A stretch of DNA of 49,469 bases from Desulfotomaculum sp. (GCA_016841675.1 JAENYQ010000014.1:4484-53952); one strand, 5' to 3'; positions 17,303 to 28,108 are shown, counted from the first letter of the stretch. Translations and numbers: made by a program. Notes: a model not told the origin generated them from the sequence alone.

Positions 17303-17323
17303 GAGCCTACGCATTGACAAAAT

Positions 17324-18208
17324 TTAGGTCTTTTTGTGTGCCAAAGGAACCGTCCCCTTGACACATTTTAGCAGTGGGGCTAGCAGGCGGGCCGCTTCTG
17401 CCGGGTTCAGCGGGGTTTGGGGCAGGTTTAGGCCTTCGGCAGCTAGGCGGCGGGTCAGTTCCACTGTAAAGGGTGGTTCTAAATCGGCCTCGTCAAGCAG
17501 GTCGTAGCGGCTTAAAATTTCACCGGTGGGGCCTGCGGCCAGCAGGCGTCCTTTTTGCAGCAGTACTAGGCGGTCGGCATAAAGAGCGGCATCGTCTAGA
17601 TGGTGGGTAATTAATATTACTGTGGTACCTTGAACTCGCTGCAGTTCTTTAACCTGCTGCAGTATAATTTCCCGGGCCCGGGGTTCCAGCCCGGCTCCCG
17701 GTTCGTCTAAAATTAAAATTTCCGGGCGCATGGCCAGCACTCCGGCGATAGCCGCACGGCGGCGCATGCCGCCGCTAAGCTCGGCAGGATCGGTCTGCAG
17801 CAGTTCATCCGGCAGGCCAACCGTTTGGGCTGCCTGGGATACCCGTTCACTTAGTGCTGTCCCGATCACACCGATGTTACGGGGCCCGAAAGCGATGTCT
17901 TCATAAACTGTAGCACTGAATATCTGTCGCTCGGGAAACTGAAACACCAAGCCCACCCGGCGCCATACCTGGCGGCGAAATTTTTTATCGGCCACATCCC
18001 CGTCCAGTATGCGCACCCGGCCGGTAGTAGGCGCCAATAGACCGTTTAGGTGCCGTACCAGGGTGGATTTACCGCTGCCGGTGGCACCCAGTAGGGCTAT
18101 TGTCTCGCCCTGGTCCACGGCCAGACTGATTTGCTGCAAGGCCGCAGTTTCCAGCGGCGTGCCCGGAAAATAAATGTGGGTTAAGTTTTCTATTTCAATG
18201 CACGGCAT
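17324..18208 (-). CDS. ecfA2: Energy-coupling factor transporter ATPase EcfA2
   Basis: 294 aa. ABC ATPase with Walker A GATGSGKST (41-49), a Q-loop in LVFQFPERQIFSATV, signature LSGGMRRRAAIAG, Walker B EILILDEP and the switch His in TVILITHHLDDA. It pairs with EcfA1 to power vitamin or metal uptake through EcfT. It overlaps ecfA1 by 19 bp. The last 14 residues (KCVKGTVPLAHKKT) are read from a family A repeat, so the native C terminus probably ended near LLAPLL. Confidence 0.94.
   Translation of the reverse strand: MPCIEIENLTHIYFPGTPLETAALQQISLAVDQGETIALLGATGSGKSTLVRHLNGLLAPTTGRVRILDGDVADKKFRRQVWRRVGLVFQFPERQIFSATVYEDIAFGPRNIGVIGTALSERVSQAAQTVGLPDELLQTDPAELSGGMRRRAAIAGVLAMRPEILILDEPGAGLEPRAREIILQQVKELQRVQGTTVILITHHLDDAALYADRLVLLQKGRLLAAGPTGEILSRYDLLDEADLEPPFTVELTRRLAAEGLNLPQTPLNPAEAARLLAPLLKCVKGTVPLAHKKT
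17335..17366. repeat. Family A repeat inside the ecfA2 3' end
   Basis: GTGTGCCAAAGGAACCGTCC and CCTTGACACAT, a slightly diverged copy of 281-315. It encodes most of the EcfA2 C-terminal tail in a different frame from that used in ecfT. Confidence 0.85.
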
Positions 18209-19029
18209 AAGAAATGCACCATATCTTCCAAGTTTACGATCCCGGCCGGCACCTTAATTCCTTGGGCGGCCAGGCATCCGGCCAGTTCGGCTGCCGGCGG
18301 CAGGGCCAACCCCAGTCGCCGCAGCAGTTCGGGCCGGCTGAAAAGGGTGCCGGGACTTTCATCGGCCAGCAGTCTGCCCTCGGCCAGCACCCACACCCGG
18401 CCAGCCTCAGCGGCTTCACCCATGTGGTGGGTTACCTGGAGTACTGTAGTACCTTTAGCCACCAGACCTTTTAGCACGCCAAGTACCTCGCGACGGCCAC
18501 GCGGATCCAGCATGGAGGTGGGCTCGTCCAGGATCAGGCAGGATGGTTCCAGGGCCAGCAGCCCGGCTATGGCCAGACGTTGTTTTTCGCCCCCGGAAAG
18601 CAAATGCGGTGGGCGGTCCCGTAACCGGTCCAGCCCTACCGCTGCTATGGCATATTCCACCCGTCGGCGCACCTCGGGGGAAGGCAGGTTGAGGTTTTCC
18701 GGCCCGAAGGCCACGTCTTCCTCTACCCGGGCGGCAACCAACTGGTTATCGGGGTTTTGCAGCACCAGCCCTACCCGGCGCCGGATGGCGCCTATTAAGG
18801 ACGGGTCCGCGGTATCCATACCGTCTACCTTAACCCGGCCAGCGGCCGGACGGAACACGCCGGCGGTCAGACCGGCCAGCGTTGATTTACCGGAACCGTT
18901 GGGACCGATCAGAACGATGTACTCGCCCTGGCGCACCTCGGCGCTAAAACCATGGATCACCGGTCCGCCTCCCGGGTAGGCAAAAGCAACATGTTCAAAT
19001 TGGATTAGGTAATTGTTAGAGCCGGGCAT
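18190..19029 (-). CDS. ecfA1: Energy-coupling factor transporter ATPase EcfA1
   Basis: 279 aa. ABC ATPase with Walker A GPNGSGKST (42-50), Q-loop VGLVLQNPDNQLVAARVEED, signature LSGGEKQRLAIAG, Walker B CLILDEPTSMLD and switch His in TVLQVTHHMGEA. First gene of the ecfA1-ecfA2-ecfT-truA run downstream of rplQ, the standard Firmicutes order. The DNPDNQ/FPERQ difference between the two ATPases follows the usual A1/A2 split. Confidence 0.94.
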   Translation of the reverse strand: MPGSNNYLIQFEHVAFAYPGGGPVIHGFSAEVRQGEYIVLIGPNGSGKSTLAGLTAGVFRPAAGRVKVDGMDTADPSLIGAIRRRVGLVLQNPDNQLVAARVEEDVAFGPENLNLPSPEVRRRVEYAIAAVGLDRLRDRPPHLLSGGEKQRLAIAGLLALEPSCLILDEPTSMLDPRGRREVLGVLKGLVAKGTTVLQVTHHMGEAAEAGRVWVLAEGRLLADESPGTLFSRPELLRRLGLALPPAAELAGCLAAQGIKVPAGIVNLEDMVHFLCRALK

Positions 19030-19068
19030 AAATTCACAACCTAACTAACGCTTCTGGTGCCACGATCC

Positions 19069-19217
19069 TGGTGCCAGGTGTTGCAAGTTGCAAGTTGAAA
19101 ATCAAAGATTTATCAACTTGCAACTTGCAACACCTGGCACCAAAGCCTACTACCAAACTTAATATGTGTGTCAAAGGAACCGTCCCCTTGACACACTTGC
19201 AACACCTGGCACCAAAG
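19069..19217. repeat. B-A-B repeat cluster between rplQ and ecfA1
   Basis: A long family B palindrome (19069-19142, ending CACCA then AAGCCTACTACC) is followed by a family A element (19165-19198) fused to a B half-arm (TTGCAACACCTGGCACCAAAG, 19197-19217). The junction shows that A and B elements can nest or insert next to each other. Confidence 0.88.
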
Positions 19218-19291
19218 TGGCATCATAGGCCCTTAAAAGCCAATAGGAAACCGCAATAAGCGATTTCCCCCGGCCGGTAATTCCCCCGCGA

Positions 19292-19630
19292 TTAAATCAT
19301 TTCCAACTGTACCATTTGGGCGGCATCACCGCGCCTGTAGCCCGTTCTGACAATACGGGTGTAACCGCCCTGACGTTCGGCGTATTTGGGCCCGTAAGTG
19401 TCAAACAGCTTGCGCACCACTTTTTCCTCGTATAGGAATGCCAGCGCCTGCCGGCGAGCGTTCAGGTCGCCCTGTTTGGCCAGGGTGATCATCTTTTCAG
19501 CAAGACTGTTTACTTCCTTGGCCCGGGTTTCTGTGGTGTTGATGCGCTCATCACGTAAAAGGGAGGTTACCAGGTTGCGCAGCATGGCCTTTCTGTGGCC
19601 GGTGTTGCGGCCTAACTTAGAGTAAGCCAC
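19292..19630 (-). CDS. rplQ: 50S ribosomal protein L17
   Basis: 112 aa, bacterial core form. It opens [20 protein letters not shown] and ends in [15 protein letters not shown] start at 19630. Last gene of the alpha operon, 13 bp after rpoA. Confidence 0.97.
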   Translation of the reverse strand: MAYSKLGRNTGHRKAMLRNLVTSLLRDERINTTETRAKEVNSLAEKMITLAKQGDLNARRQALAFLYEEKVVRKLFDTYGPKYAERQGGYTRIVRTGYRRGDAAQMVQLEMI

Positions 19631-19643
19631 CTTTAATCACTCC

Positions 19644-20591
19644 TTACTCGTCTTCATTCCGCAGGCCCAAGCCCAATTCAGTAAGCTTGTTTACGACCTC
19701 TTCCAGCGATTTTTTGCCCAGGTTGCGAACCTTCATCATGTCCTCTTCGTTGCGCTGGATTAATTCATCCACGGTATTGATCCCGGCACGCTTGAGGCAG
19801 TTATAAGAACGTACACTTAGGTCCAGTTCTTCGATGGGCATTTCCAGTATTTTATCTTTTTGTTCTTCTTCTTTTTCCACCATAATCTCTACATCATCGG
19901 TGGTTTCGGTAAGCTTGATGAATAGGCGCAGGTGTTCGCTCATAATTCTGGCACTCAGGCTGATGGCTTCATCGGCCCCGATGCTGCCGTCGGTCCAAAT
20001 CTCCATGGTCAGTCTGTCGTAGTCAGTACGCTGACCCACCCTGGTGTTGTCAACGCTGTAGTTAACCTTACGCACTGGGGTGAAGATGGAGTCCACCGGG
20101 ACGACCCCGATGACGTGGTCGCCTTTTTTGTTACGTTCGGACGGCACATAGCCGCGGCCTTTGGAGATGGTCATTTCCATGAATAACCGACCTCCGTCGT
20201 CCAAGCTGGCAATATGCATATCCTGGTTCAGTATTTCCACATCGGCATCGGTCAGGATGTGGGCGGCTTTGACCTGCCCTTCATCCCGGGCTTCGATACG
20301 CAGTACTCTTTCCTCATCGGTGTACATTTTCACGCACAGTCCCTTAAGGTTAAGGATGATGTCGGTAACATCTTCCTTAACGCCGGGAATGGTGGCAAAC
20401 TCGTGCAGCACCCCTTCAATTTTCACCGAAGTTACCGCTGCACCGGGCAGGGATGACAGTAAAATACGCCTGAGCGAATTACCCAGTGTGATACCGTAAC
20501 CCCGCTCTAGCGGTTCAACAACAAATTTGCCATAGCTCTTTTCTGCATCGGACTCTACACACTCAATTTTGGGCTTCTCTATTTCCAACAT
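19644..20591 (-). CDS. rpoA: RNA polymerase subunit alpha
   Basis: 315 aa. The N-terminal dimerisation domain includes [17 protein letters not shown] (about 37-53). A linker rich in Glu/Lys ([11 protein letters not shown]) leads to the C-terminal domain that binds UP elements and activators ([22 protein letters not shown], then [10 protein letters not shown]). Start ATG after GGAGG. It is 53 bp after rpsD. Confidence 0.98.
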   Translation of the reverse strand: MLEIEKPKIECVESDAEKSYGKFVVEPLERGYGITLGNSLRRILLSSLPGAAVTSVKIEGVLHEFATIPGVKEDVTDIILNLKGLCVKMYTDEERVLRIEARDEGQVKAAHILTDADVEILNQDMHIASLDDGGRLFMEMTISKGRGYVPSERNKKGDHVIGVVPVDSIFTPVRKVNYSVDNTRVGQRTDYDRLTMEIWTDGSIGADEAISLSARIMSEHLRLFIKLTETTDDVEIMVEKEEEQKDKILEMPIEELDLSVRSYNCLKRAGINTVDELIQRNEEDMMKVRNLGKKSLEEVVNKLTELGLGLRNEDE

Positions 20592-20644
20592 AGCTTAGAT
20601 TAACCCCTCCTTGGGACGGAATGGGATTACCCCTCCTGCACACT

Positions 20645-21274
20645 CTACTTGGAGTACAACTCCACGATTAAAGTTTCTTTGACGGGGGTGTCGATCTGAT
20701 CCCGGGAGGGCAGAGCCACCACCCGGCCTTTTTGTTGGTCGGCATCATATTCCAACCATGCCGGGGGAGTATTATCAGCGGCACGTTCGAGCAATTCTTT
20801 AATCCGCGGGGAGGACTCTTTGCTTTTTTCCCGCACGGTAATTTCGTCGCCTGCCCGTACCAAGAATGAACCGATGGTGGTTTTACGACCGTTAACCAGG
20901 AAATGCCCATGCAGGATCAACTGGCGAGCCTCACTGCGGGAAGATCCCAGGCCAAGACGGTGCACTACGTTATCCAAACGGCGCTCTAAAAGGCGCAGCA
21001 GGTTCTCACCGGTAACGCCGGGCTGTCTGGCGGCCTTAAAATAGTTGTTACGAAACTGCTTTTCCAGCACTCCATAAAAACGGCGGGCTTTTTGCTTTTC
21101 ACGCAATTGCAAGCCGTATTCGGAAACTTTTTTACGACCCTGGCCGTGCTGGCCGGGGGGATAACTGCGACGGTCAATACCGCATTTGCCGGTATAACAA
21201 CGGTCACCTTTCAAGTACAGTTTCAGTCCTTCACGACGGCATAACTTGCACTGTGGTCCGGTATACCTTGCCAT
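20645..21274 (-). CDS. rpsD: 30S ribosomal protein S4, zinc-binding form
   Basis: 209 aa. The N terminus has four cysteines ([10 protein letters not shown], then CYTGKC), the C+ form expected to bind zinc. SYPPGQHGQ and the S4 RNA-binding domain ([17 protein letters not shown]) follow. Located between rpsK and rpoA, as in Clostridia and unlike B. subtilis. It may autoregulate the alpha operon, but no S4 leader is recognised here. Confidence 0.97.
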   Translation of the reverse strand: MARYTGPQCKLCRREGLKLYLKGDRCYTGKCGIDRRSYPPGQHGQGRKKVSEYGLQLREKQKARRFYGVLEKQFRNNYFKAARQPGVTGENLLRLLERRLDNVVHRLGLGSSRSEARQLILHGHFLVNGRKTTIGSFLVRAGDEITVREKSKESSPRIKELLERAADNTPPAWLEYDADQQKGRVVALPSRDQIDTPVKETLIVELYSK

Positions 21275-21293
21275 GTACTTTCAAACACCTCCT

Positions 21294-21683
21294 TTAGACT
21301 CTCCGGCGCTTGGGCGGCCGGCAGCCGTTATGGGGAATGGGAGTAACATCTTTAATTACGCTTACTTCCAGACCGGCGGCCTGCAGCGAGCGAATGGCGG
21401 CCTCACGGCCGGCACCCGGGCCCTTTACGGTTACTTCCAATTCTTTCATGCCGTGATCCATAGCCTCCCGGGCAGCCTTTTCAGCCGCCATCTGGGCGGC
21501 AAAGGGGGTGCTTTTACGTGAGCCCTTAAAGCCCACCACACCGGCACTGGCCCATGATATAGCGTTGCCCCTCATGTCGGTGATAGTGATCACTGTATTG
21601 TTAAACGTGGACTTGATGTGCGCCACGCCCGACTCAATGTTTTTGCGTTCCCTTTTTTTTGTTCTGGTAGTTCTACGCGCCAT
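21294..21683 (-). CDS. rpsK: 30S ribosomal protein S11
   Basis: 129 aa. [36 protein letters not shown] and the C-terminal [15 protein letters not shown] are diagnostic. 18 bp after rpsM and 19 bp before rpsD in the alpha operon. Confidence 0.98.
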   Translation of the reverse strand: MARRTTRTKKRERKNIESGVAHIKSTFNNTVITITDMRGNAISWASAGVVGFKGSRKSTPFAAQMAAEKAAREAMDHGMKELEVTVKGPGAGREAAIRSLQAAGLEVSVIKDVTPIPHNGCRPPKRRRV

Positions 21684-21701
21684 TAGTTACAGAACCCCCC
21701 T

Positions 21702-22073
21702 TTACTTCTTCCTGCGCACGCCTACGGTACGCTTGGGACCTTTACGGGTCCTGGCATTGTTCTTGGTATTCTGTCCGCGCACAGGCAGGCCACGGCGGTG
21801 GCGTAGGCCTCTGTAACAGCCGATTTCCATCAGCCGCTTAATGTTCAGCGCAATCTCTCTACGCAGATCACCCTCGACACGGAAGTTCTTTTCAATTATA
21901 TCCCGCAGCCTGTTTACCTCTTCTTCGGTCAAGTCCTTAATCCTGGTGTCGACATTAATGCCGGACTGGGCCAGAATCTTTTGTGACATGGGCTTGCCGA
22001 TGCCGTAAATGTAGGTAAGGCCAATCTCTGCCCTTTTATCCCGCGGTAAATCAACACCCGCGATACGTGCCAT
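21702..22073 (-). CDS. rpsM: 30S ribosomal protein S13
   Basis: 123 aa. It opens [21 protein letters not shown] and has the basic tail [19 protein letters not shown] that contacts tRNA. The ribosome site GGAGG is next to rpmJ's end. Confidence 0.98.
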   Translation of the reverse strand: MARIAGVDLPRDKRAEIGLTYIYGIGKPMSQKILAQSGINVDTRIKDLTEEEVNRLRDIIEKNFRVEGDLRREIALNIKRLMEIGCYRGLRHRRGLPVRGQNTKNNARTRKGPKRTVGVRRKK

Positions 22074-22092
22074 CCTTTAACAACACCTCCGT

Positions 22093-22493
<401 letters not shown>

Positions 22494-22517
22494 TAGATTA
22501 CAAACCAACCTCCTTCA

Positions 22518-22601
22518 TCGAGACATTCCTCGACCCAATCCCATCGGGGACAATCCTCGACCCCAAAGTCTTGCCCTTAAGCTGAGGGGTGTCCCCTTTC
22601 C
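22518..22601. repeat. Family C element directly after the KOW gene stop
   Basis: On the minus strand the KOW stop codon and the repeat read as TAAGGAAAGGGGACACCCC, then TTTGGGGTCGAGGATTGTCCCC and a degraded second hairpin. The element begins at the stop codon, as at 25506, 26422 and 34676. Confidence 0.8.
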
Positions 22602-22877
22602 TTATTGGTCATCAACCAAGCGCTGAATGGCACGCCGCAACTCAGGATTAGTAACTCGCTCGCCTGAATTCAGCTTATCGGCAATTTCTTCGGCAACTGC
22701 AGGATAATATCTAAGATGCCTGACGTTCTTCCTTTTAGGCTTTTCCACCCGCCGTAGTGTTCCGTCTGCAACGCGTATAAACCTGTCGCCCTCGAAATCA
22801 ATCACCAGATATACTTTGCCGCTGTCCCTTCCGGATTTAGATACCACCAATTGGCCCGGAACCGCTTTCCCTTCCAT
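22602..22877 (-). CDS. KOW-domain RNA-binding protein (L14e-like)
   Basis: 91 aa. The N-terminal KOW motif VSKSGRDSGKVYLVIDFEGD resembles archaeal/eukaryotic L14e. The rest is basic (KPKRKNVRHLRYYP). Small KOW proteins in this position between map and infA are common in Clostridia and are thought to bind ribosomal RNA; the precise role is not established. 29 bp after map. Confidence 0.88.
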   Translation of the reverse strand: MEGKAVPGQLVVSKSGRDSGKVYLVIDFEGDRFIRVADGTLRRVEKPKRKNVRHLRYYPAVAEEIADKLNSGERVTNPELRRAIQRLVDDQ

Positions 22878-22906
22878 AACTTCACTCTCCCGACCCGCCG
22901 GTAAAT

Positions 22907-23653
22907 TTAAGGCAGGGTCATAATCAACGGGTCACCGTCGGTTATGGCGATTGTATGTTCAAAATGAGCAGAAGGTTTGCCGTCCCCGGTAACCACAGTC
23001 CAGTTATCCGTAAGGGTATGCACCTGGTAGGTGCCTATGTTAACCATCGGTTCTAATGCTAATGTCATTCCTGGTTTCAACCTTGGACCACGTCCGGGAC
23101 GGCCGAAGTTAGGTACCTGGGGTTCCTCGTGTATTTTGGTGCCGATTCCGTGACCCACGAAATCCCTGACCACGGAAAAACCGTGCTCTTCCACGTATGA
23201 CTGTACCGCATGCGATATATCGGAAAGCCTATTTCCGGCCCGGGCTGCATTAATACCCTTGGCCAGAGAATCCTTGGTAACTTCAATCAGCTTTAGTAGA
23301 TCCGGCATTATTTCGCCCACCGCAAAGGTTTGGGCGTGATCACCAAAATAACCATTTATTTCCGCACCAACGTCAATACTGATAATATCCCCATTTGCCA
23401 ATTTTTTTAAACCGGGAATACCGTGCACCACCTGTTCGTTAACCGATGCGCAGACGGTGGCGGGAAATCCGTAGAGACCTTTAAACGCTGGCTTGGCGCC
23501 CTTAGATAGAATGAATTCCTCGGCAATTCGGTCCAGTTCCGCAGTAGTTACCCCGGGTTTGATGGCTCGGGATACTTCAATTAGAGCCCCTGCCACAATT
23601 CTGCCGGCTTCCCGCATATAGGCCAGTTCCTGACCGGATTTGCAGATAATCAT
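22907..23653 (-). CDS. map: Methionine aminopeptidase, type I
   Basis: 248 aa. Removes the initiator Met from nascent proteins. The metal ligands are in [19 protein letters not shown] (two Asp), [16 protein letters not shown] (His), and [10 protein letters not shown] and HFEHTIAIT (two Glu). It starts 17 bp after secY with no adk in between, unlike most Firmicutes spc operons. Confidence 0.97.
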   Translation of the reverse strand: MIICKSGQELAYMREAGRIVAGALIEVSRAIKPGVTTAELDRIAEEFILSKGAKPAFKGLYGFPATVCASVNEQVVHGIPGLKKLANGDIISIDVGAEINGYFGDHAQTFAVGEIMPDLLKLIEVTKDSLAKGINAARAGNRLSDISHAVQSYVEEHGFSVVRDFVGHGIGTKIHEEPQVPNFGRPGRGPRLKPGMTLALEPMVNIGTYQVHTLTDNWTVVTGDGKPSAHFEHTIAITDGDPLIMTLP

Positions 23654-23670
23654 TTTTTTAACACTCCCGG

Positions 23671-24945
23671 CTACTTAATGAATCCCTGGTAACTACGCAT
23701 TAGCAGGTGGGATTCAATTTGCTTCATCGTGTCAAGCGCCACGCCGACCACAATCAAAAGGGCGGTACCGCCAAAATAGATATTAGGTATGCGGGTGGCC
23801 AACAATACGAAGTTTGGCAATATGGCAACTAGCGCTAAAAATACTGCTCCAGCCAGGGTTATGCGGTTCATCACCCGGGCAATGTATTCCGCAGTGGGGC
23901 GGCCCGGTCTGATTCCCGGCAAGAAACCGCCGTATTTTTTAATGTTATCGGCTACGTCAACCGGGTTCATAATTACCGCGGTATAAAAATACGTAAAGCC
24001 GATAATTAAAAGAGCATAAAACGCTGTGTGTGCGGCACTGCCCCAACCAAACCAATTAACGTAAAATTGCGCTATCGCTGAATTGGTGAACCAGGAAGCA
24101 ATTTGCTCCGGGAACATCAAGATAGATGAAGCGAAAATAACCGGAATAACACCAGCTTGGTTCACTTTCAGCGGTAAGTGGGTGGTCTGGCCGCCGTATA
24201 CCCGGCGTCCCACCACGCGTTTGGCGTACTGGACCGGGATCCTGCGCTGCCCTTCGTTTACCCTGACTATCGCAGCAATGACCACTGCGCCGATAACTAT
24301 AAGAAGCAGCAGGCTAAACACGTTAATGGTACCGGCCTGAAACTGCAGGTAAAGGTTTTCGATGCCCTGGGGCAGACTACTGACGATACCGGCAAATATC
24401 AAGAGCGATATACCGTTACCAATACCGCGCTCGGTAATCTGCTCACCAAGCCACATTAATAGCGTGGTACCGGCCACCAGGGTAATTACTATGACGGATA
24501 TCGCCACGAATCCCGGCATCGAAATAGCTCCGGTTTTTGCCATCAACGCGCTCATCCCGACAGCCTGCAGGAAAGCCAAAATTACAGTAAAGTAACGGGT
24601 ATACTGAGATATCTTTTTACGCCCTTCTTCACCCTCCTTGGCAAGTTTCTCCAGGTGAGGGATAACCACCGTCAGCAGGTTCATAATGATGGAGGCGTTA
24701 ATGTAGGGTATGATACTCATGGCGAAAACGGAGAAAGCTTTAAAAGCGCCACCGGATATGACATCGAAAAAGGAAAACAGCATACCGTCAGCGATGAGCT
24801 CATTGAACTTGGCCACGTCAACGCCCGGGACGGGTATATGTGCGCCCAGCCTAAAAATGAAGATCATGGACAGGGTGAACAACAACTTGGTGCGCAGTTC
24901 GCTGACCTTAAAAGCCCCTTTTAGGCCGTCCACCAGTGATGACAA
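23671..24945 (-). CDS. secY: Preprotein translocase subunit SecY
   Basis: 424 aa, ten predicted membrane helices. The plug/lateral-gate region ([12 protein letters not shown]), a long second helix region, [18 protein letters not shown] and the C-terminal [18 protein letters not shown] are typical. Start codon TTG at 24945, directly after the rplO stop, with GAGGTG inside the rplO end, so translation is probably coupled. Confidence 0.97.
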   Translation of the reverse strand: MSSLVDGLKGAFKVSELRTKLLFTLSMIFIFRLGAHIPVPGVDVAKFNELIADGMLFSFFDVISGGAFKAFSVFAMSIIPYINASIIMNLLTVVIPHLEKLAKEGEEGRKKISQYTRYFTVILAFLQAVGMSALMAKTGAISMPGFVAISVIVITLVAGTTLLMWLGEQITERGIGNGISLLIFAGIVSSLPQGIENLYLQFQAGTINVFSLLLLIVIGAVVIAAIVRVNEGQRRIPVQYAKRVVGRRVYGGQTTHLPLKVNQAGVIPVIFASSILMFPEQIASWFTNSAIAQFYVNWFGWGSAAHTAFYALLIIGFTYFYTAVIMNPVDVADNIKKYGGFLPGIRPGRPTAEYIARVMNRITLAGAVFLALVAILPNFVLLATRIPNIYFGGTALLIVVGVALDTMKQIESHLLMRSYQGFIK

Positions 24946-25389
24946 TTATATCACCTCGGCCTTGCCGCCTGCGGATTCGATCTTTTCTACCGCCGACTTG
25001 CTGAATGCATGGGCCTTAATAGTGAGTGATTTTTCAAGGTTGCCGGAACCCAGGATTTTGACTCCATCGCCTGTCTTCTTGATGACTTTGGCTTCAAGCA
25101 GGGTTTCGGGAGTTACTTCGGCACCGTTCTCGAAGCTGTTTAATTTATCCAGATTTATAGCCACCATTTCTTTTCTGAAAGGGGCATTGCTGAAGCCGCG
25201 CTTGGGCATCCGGCGCTGCAGAGGCATCTGGCCGCCTTCAAAACCCGGCCTTACGCCGCCGCCGCTGCGGGAATTTTGACCATTGTGCCCACGCCCGGCG
25301 GTTTTACCCAGCCCGGAACCGATACCCTGACCCTTGCGGGTGGGCTTGGGCCTGGAACCCGGAGTGGGTTTCAGTTCATGCAGGTTCAT
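24946..25389 (-). CDS. rplO: 50S ribosomal protein L15
   Basis: 147 aa from the ATG at 25389 ([20 protein letters not shown]) after AAGGAGGTG; the frame to 25434 is repeat [25 protein letters not shown] is diagnostic. The stop codon touches the secY start. Confidence 0.97.
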   Translation of the reverse strand: MNLHELKPTPGSRPKPTRKGQGIGSGLGKTAGRGHNGQNSRSGGGVRPGFEGGQMPLQRRMPKRGFSNAPFRKEMVAINLDKLNSFENGAEVTPETLLEAKVIKKTGDGVKILGSGNLEKSLTIKAHAFSKSAVEKIESAGGKAEVI

Positions 25390-25415
25390 GGTACACCTCC
25401 TTAACAACTTTCCAA

Positions 25416-25503
25416 GTTGGGGACATTCCTCCACCTTTTCCGATCGGGGACATTCCTCGACCCCATAGACACGACCCCATTATCTGAGGTGTGTCCCCTT
25501 ACC
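25416..25503. repeat. Family C element directly after the rpmD stop
   Basis: On the minus strand TAAGGTAAGGGGACACACC starts at the rpmD stop (25506-25504), followed by two hairpin halves (GGGGTCGAGGAATGTCCCC; GGTGGAGGAATGTCCCC). It fills the rpmD-rplO gap. Confidence 0.82.
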
Positions 25504-25683
25504 TTAAACTTCTTCAACCTTAAGCAGGTGGGTAACTTTATTAATCATACCCCTGATTTGGGGTGTGTCTTCCTGAACTACGAAACTGTTCGTTTTGGTC
25601 AGACCCAAGGCACGTACTGTTCTCCGCTGGGGTTCCGGCCGCCCGATCAGGCTCCTGACCAGGGTAATCTTCAACTTGCTCAC
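25504..25683 (-). CDS. rpmD: 50S ribosomal protein L30
   Basis: 59 aa. [20 protein letters not shown], then [16 protein letters not shown] and [17 protein letters not shown] start at 25683 after GGGGGTAG. 11 bp after rpsE. The TAA stop is the first triplet of a family C element. Confidence 0.96.
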   Translation of the reverse strand: MSKLKITLVRSLIGRPEPQRRTVRALGLTKTNSFVVQEDTPQIRGMINKVTHLLKVEEV

Positions 25684-25694
25684 AACACTACCCC

Positions 25695-26210
25695 CTAACC
25701 AAGCAGTTCTTCCACTGTTTTGCCGCGCAGGCGGGCTACCTGTTCAGGCGTTCTAAGGTTCTTAATACCACTTAATGTTGCATGTACTACGTTATTGGCG
25801 TTGTTAGAACCCAGCGATTTGGACAGCACGTCCTTTACACCAGCCAACTCCATAATCGCCCGCACCGGACCACCCGCTATTACGCCGGTACCAGGAGCAG
25901 CAGGTTTTAGCATCACTTTTCCGGCACCGAACCGACCCATAACCTCGTGGGGGATGGTGGCTCCAATTATGGGCACATGCACCAGTTTTTTCTTGGCATC
26001 CTCAATGGCTTTGCGAATAGCTTCGGGCACCTCGCCGGCTTTACCTAATCCAGCGCCAACCCGACCTTTGCCATCGCCCACGACCACCAAGGCCGAAAAG
26101 CTAAAGCGCCTACCGCCCTTGACCACTTTGGCCACGCGGTTAATGAATACTACTTTTTCGGAAAACTCGGATTGAGGTTTTTCGAACTTTGGCTTATCAA
26201 ACTTTGACAC
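25695..26210 (-). CDS. rpsE: 30S ribosomal protein S5
   Basis: 171 aa. [20 protein letters not shown] and [20 protein letters not shown] mark the double-stranded RNA-binding and C-terminal domains. GTG start at 26210 after GGAGGGG. Separated from rplR by about 209 bp of repeats. Confidence 0.97.
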   Translation of the reverse strand: MSKFDKPKFEKPQSEFSEKVVFINRVAKVVKGGRRFSFSALVVVGDGKGRVGAGLGKAGEVPEAIRKAIEDAKKKLVHVPIIGATIPHEVMGRFGAGKVMLKPAAPGTGVIAGGPVRAIMELAGVKDVLSKSLGSNNANNVVHATLSGIKNLRTPEQVARLRGKTVEELLG

Positions 26211-26419
26211 CGATTCCCCTCCTTACTTGAAGGTTGTCGAAAATCGGCTCTGCCGATTTCCTTCTTAATCGAACTTCCAACCTCGAACTTCGAACATACG
26301 TTGGGGACATTCCCGTTCCCCAGAGAACTACCCATCAGTTGGGGACATTCCTGTCCCCAGAGGAATACCCGCGCTTCAGCAGGTGTGTCCCCTGTCCACT
26401 AATGGTGCGTCCCCTTTCC
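26211..26419. repeat. Family C double element in the rplR-rpsE gap
   Basis: From the rplR stop on the minus strand: TAAGGAAAGGGGACGCACC, a second GGGGACACACCTGCTGAAG, then two hairpins, GGGGACAGGAATGTCCCC preceded by GGGTATTCCTCT and GGGGAACGGGAATGTCCCC preceded by GGGTAGTTCTCT. A short AAATCGGCAGAGCCGATTT palindrome (about 26240-26260) lies before the rpsE ribosome site. Confidence 0.82.
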
Positions 26420-26785
26420 TTAGAATTCCAGGCCGCCTTCCCTGGCTGCATCAGCCAGGGCTTTAATCCGCCCGTGATAGAGATAACCTGCGCGGTCGAA
26501 AACAACCTGTTTGATGCCCTTCTCCGTGGCCCGGGCAGCGATTAGTTTGCCCACTTCCACCGCAGCGTCCCGGTTTCCACCAGGTCCCTTGCCTTTTATT
26601 TCAGTCGAAAGGGTTGATGCTGTGACCAGGGTCTCGCCCCGGTCATCGTTAATTATCTGGGCGTATATATTGTTTAGGCTGCGGTAAACGTTCAACCTCG
26701 GCCTTTCCGCGGTACCGCTGGTTTTTTTGCGGACGCGCAGTTGGCGCTTTTTACGCAGCGCGTTGCGGTCGGGCTTGTTAATCAT
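26420..26785 (-). CDS. rplR: 50S ribosomal protein L18
   Basis: 121 aa. [19 protein letters not shown] and [20 protein letters not shown] (5S rRNA binding) are typical. 23 bp after rplF. Its TAA stop is the start of a family C element. Confidence 0.97.
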   Translation of the reverse strand: MINKPDRNALRKKRQLRVRKKTSGTAERPRLNVYRSLNNIYAQIINDDRGETLVTASTLSTEIKGKGPGGNRDAAVEVGKLIAARATEKGIKQVVFDRAGYLYHGRIKALADAAREGGLEF

Positions 26786-26808
26786 GCCGATTCACTCCTT
26801 AACCCTTA

Positions 26809-27354
26809 TTAACGCTTGGCACCGGCCTTGCCAACCTTGCGGCGGATTCTCTCGCCCTCGTACTTGATACCTTTGCCTTTATAAGGTTCAGGTTCTCTGA
26901 CCGCACGAATGTTGGCCGCTACCGCTCCCACCAGCTGTTTGTCGATACCTTTAACTGCTACCTTGGTAACTGCCGGCACCTCGATTTCAATCCCCTCCGG
27001 GGGGACCATTTCCACCGGGTGCGAATAACCTACCGTCAGGACCAGTTTATTGCCCTGCAACGCCGCCCGGTAACCCACTCCTACAAGTTCCAGGTTCTTT
27101 TGGAAGCCGGCTGAAACGCCTTGAACCATGTTACTAATCAGGGTGCGGGTCAGACCGTGCAATGACCTGTGCAGTTTGTTATCCGACGGCCGCTCCACCA
27201 CCAGCGTATTGTCGTCGACTTGCTTAATCATCATATCCTGGTGAAAAACCTGCTCCAACTTCCCCTTGGGACCCTCAACCCGGACGGTGTTGCCCTCCAC
27301 TACAGCCTTTACGCTGTCGGGAAGCAGGATGGGTTTCTTGCCGATTCTGCTCAT
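26809..27354 (-). CDS. rplF: 50S ribosomal protein L6
   Basis: 181 aa. [20 protein letters not shown], then [20 protein letters not shown] and the C-terminal [16 protein letters not shown]. 24 bp after rpsH in the spc operon. Confidence 0.98.
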   Translation of the reverse strand: MSRIGKKPILLPDSVKAVVEGNTVRVEGPKGKLEQVFHQDMMIKQVDDNTLVVERPSDNKLHRSLHGLTRTLISNMVQGVSAGFQKNLELVGVGYRAALQGNKLVLTVGYSHPVEMVPPEGIEIEVPAVTKVAVKGIDKQLVGAVAANIRAVREPEPYKGKGIKYEGERIRRKVGKAGAKR

Positions 27355-27378
27355 GCCTTACACCTCCTGTTTCCCTGT

Positions 27379-27777
27379 TTACCAGACGTAGCAGATTACT
27401 TCTCCGCCGAGTCCTTGCTTGCGGGCTTTTTTATCAGTCATAATCCCCTGTGATGTTGAAATTATGGCAATACCAATCCCACCCAGCACCTTAGGGATGG
27501 AATCTTTACGCGCGTAGACCCGCAAACCAGGCCGGGATATGCGCTTTAATCCGGTTATCACCCGTTCCTTGCCGTGGTTGTAACCGAGGTAAAGGCGCAG
27601 CACACCCTGTTTGCCATCCTCAATATATTCAAAGTTCTTAATGAAACCCTCTTCCTTAAGCAACGACGCAATAGCGCGTTTCGTCTTGGAGGCGGGGGCT
27701 TCTAACGTGGAATGATAAACCATATTGGCATTCCTGATACGGGTTAAAAAATCGGCAACAGGATCAGTCATAACCAT
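27379..27777 (-). CDS. rpsH: 30S ribosomal protein S8
   Basis: 132 aa from the ATG at 27777, 10 nt after AGGAGG; a second ATG two codons on ([15 protein letters not shown]) is where many homologues begin. The C-terminal [20 protein letters not shown] is diagnostic. Confidence 0.97.
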   Translation of the reverse strand: MVMTDPVADFLTRIRNANMVYHSTLEAPASKTKRAIASLLKEEGFIKNFEYIEDGKQGVLRLYLGYNHGKERVITGLKRISRPGLRVYARKDSIPKVLGGIGIAIISTSQGIMTDKKARKQGLGGEVICYVW

Positions 27778-27798
27778 CCCGAGAAAACCTCCTTCCTT

Positions 27799-27984
27799 TT
27801 ACCAGCTGGCTTTCCTCAAACCGGGTATTTCTCCTCTGTAAGCCAGCTCCCGGAAACAAATCCGGCAGATCCCGAACTTGCGAATATAAGCACGGGGCCG
27901 TCCGCAGATATTGCATCTATTGTATCCCCGCACTTGAAACTTGGGTTCGCGTTGGGCACTGGCAACCATGGATTTCTTAGCCAC
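27799..27984 (-). CDS. rpsZ: 30S ribosomal protein S14, zinc-binding type Z
   Basis: 61 aa short form with [20 protein letters not shown], two CxxC pairs for zinc, and the end [18 protein letters not shown] start at 27984. The short zinc form is the standard S14 of clostridial spc operons. Confidence 0.97.
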   Translation of the reverse strand: MAKKSMVASAQREPKFQVRGYNRCNICGRPRAYIRKFGICRICFRELAYRGEIPGLRKASW

Positions 27985-28108
27985 TTCGTTTCCTCCCCCC
28001 TTATCCGAGGTGGATTTTTAGTCGTCGTCCGTCGGCTTTCCCGGGCCTTCCTTGGATTCACTTCAACCATCCAGCGCCGGTTACCATACTGACTACTGAC
28101 TACTGTTT

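Noticed and set aside
25417..25698. Plus-strand open frame opposite rpmD and the rplO leader
   Set aside because: It is a shadow of rpmD and of family C repeat DNA; the ribosomal protein is on the minus strand.
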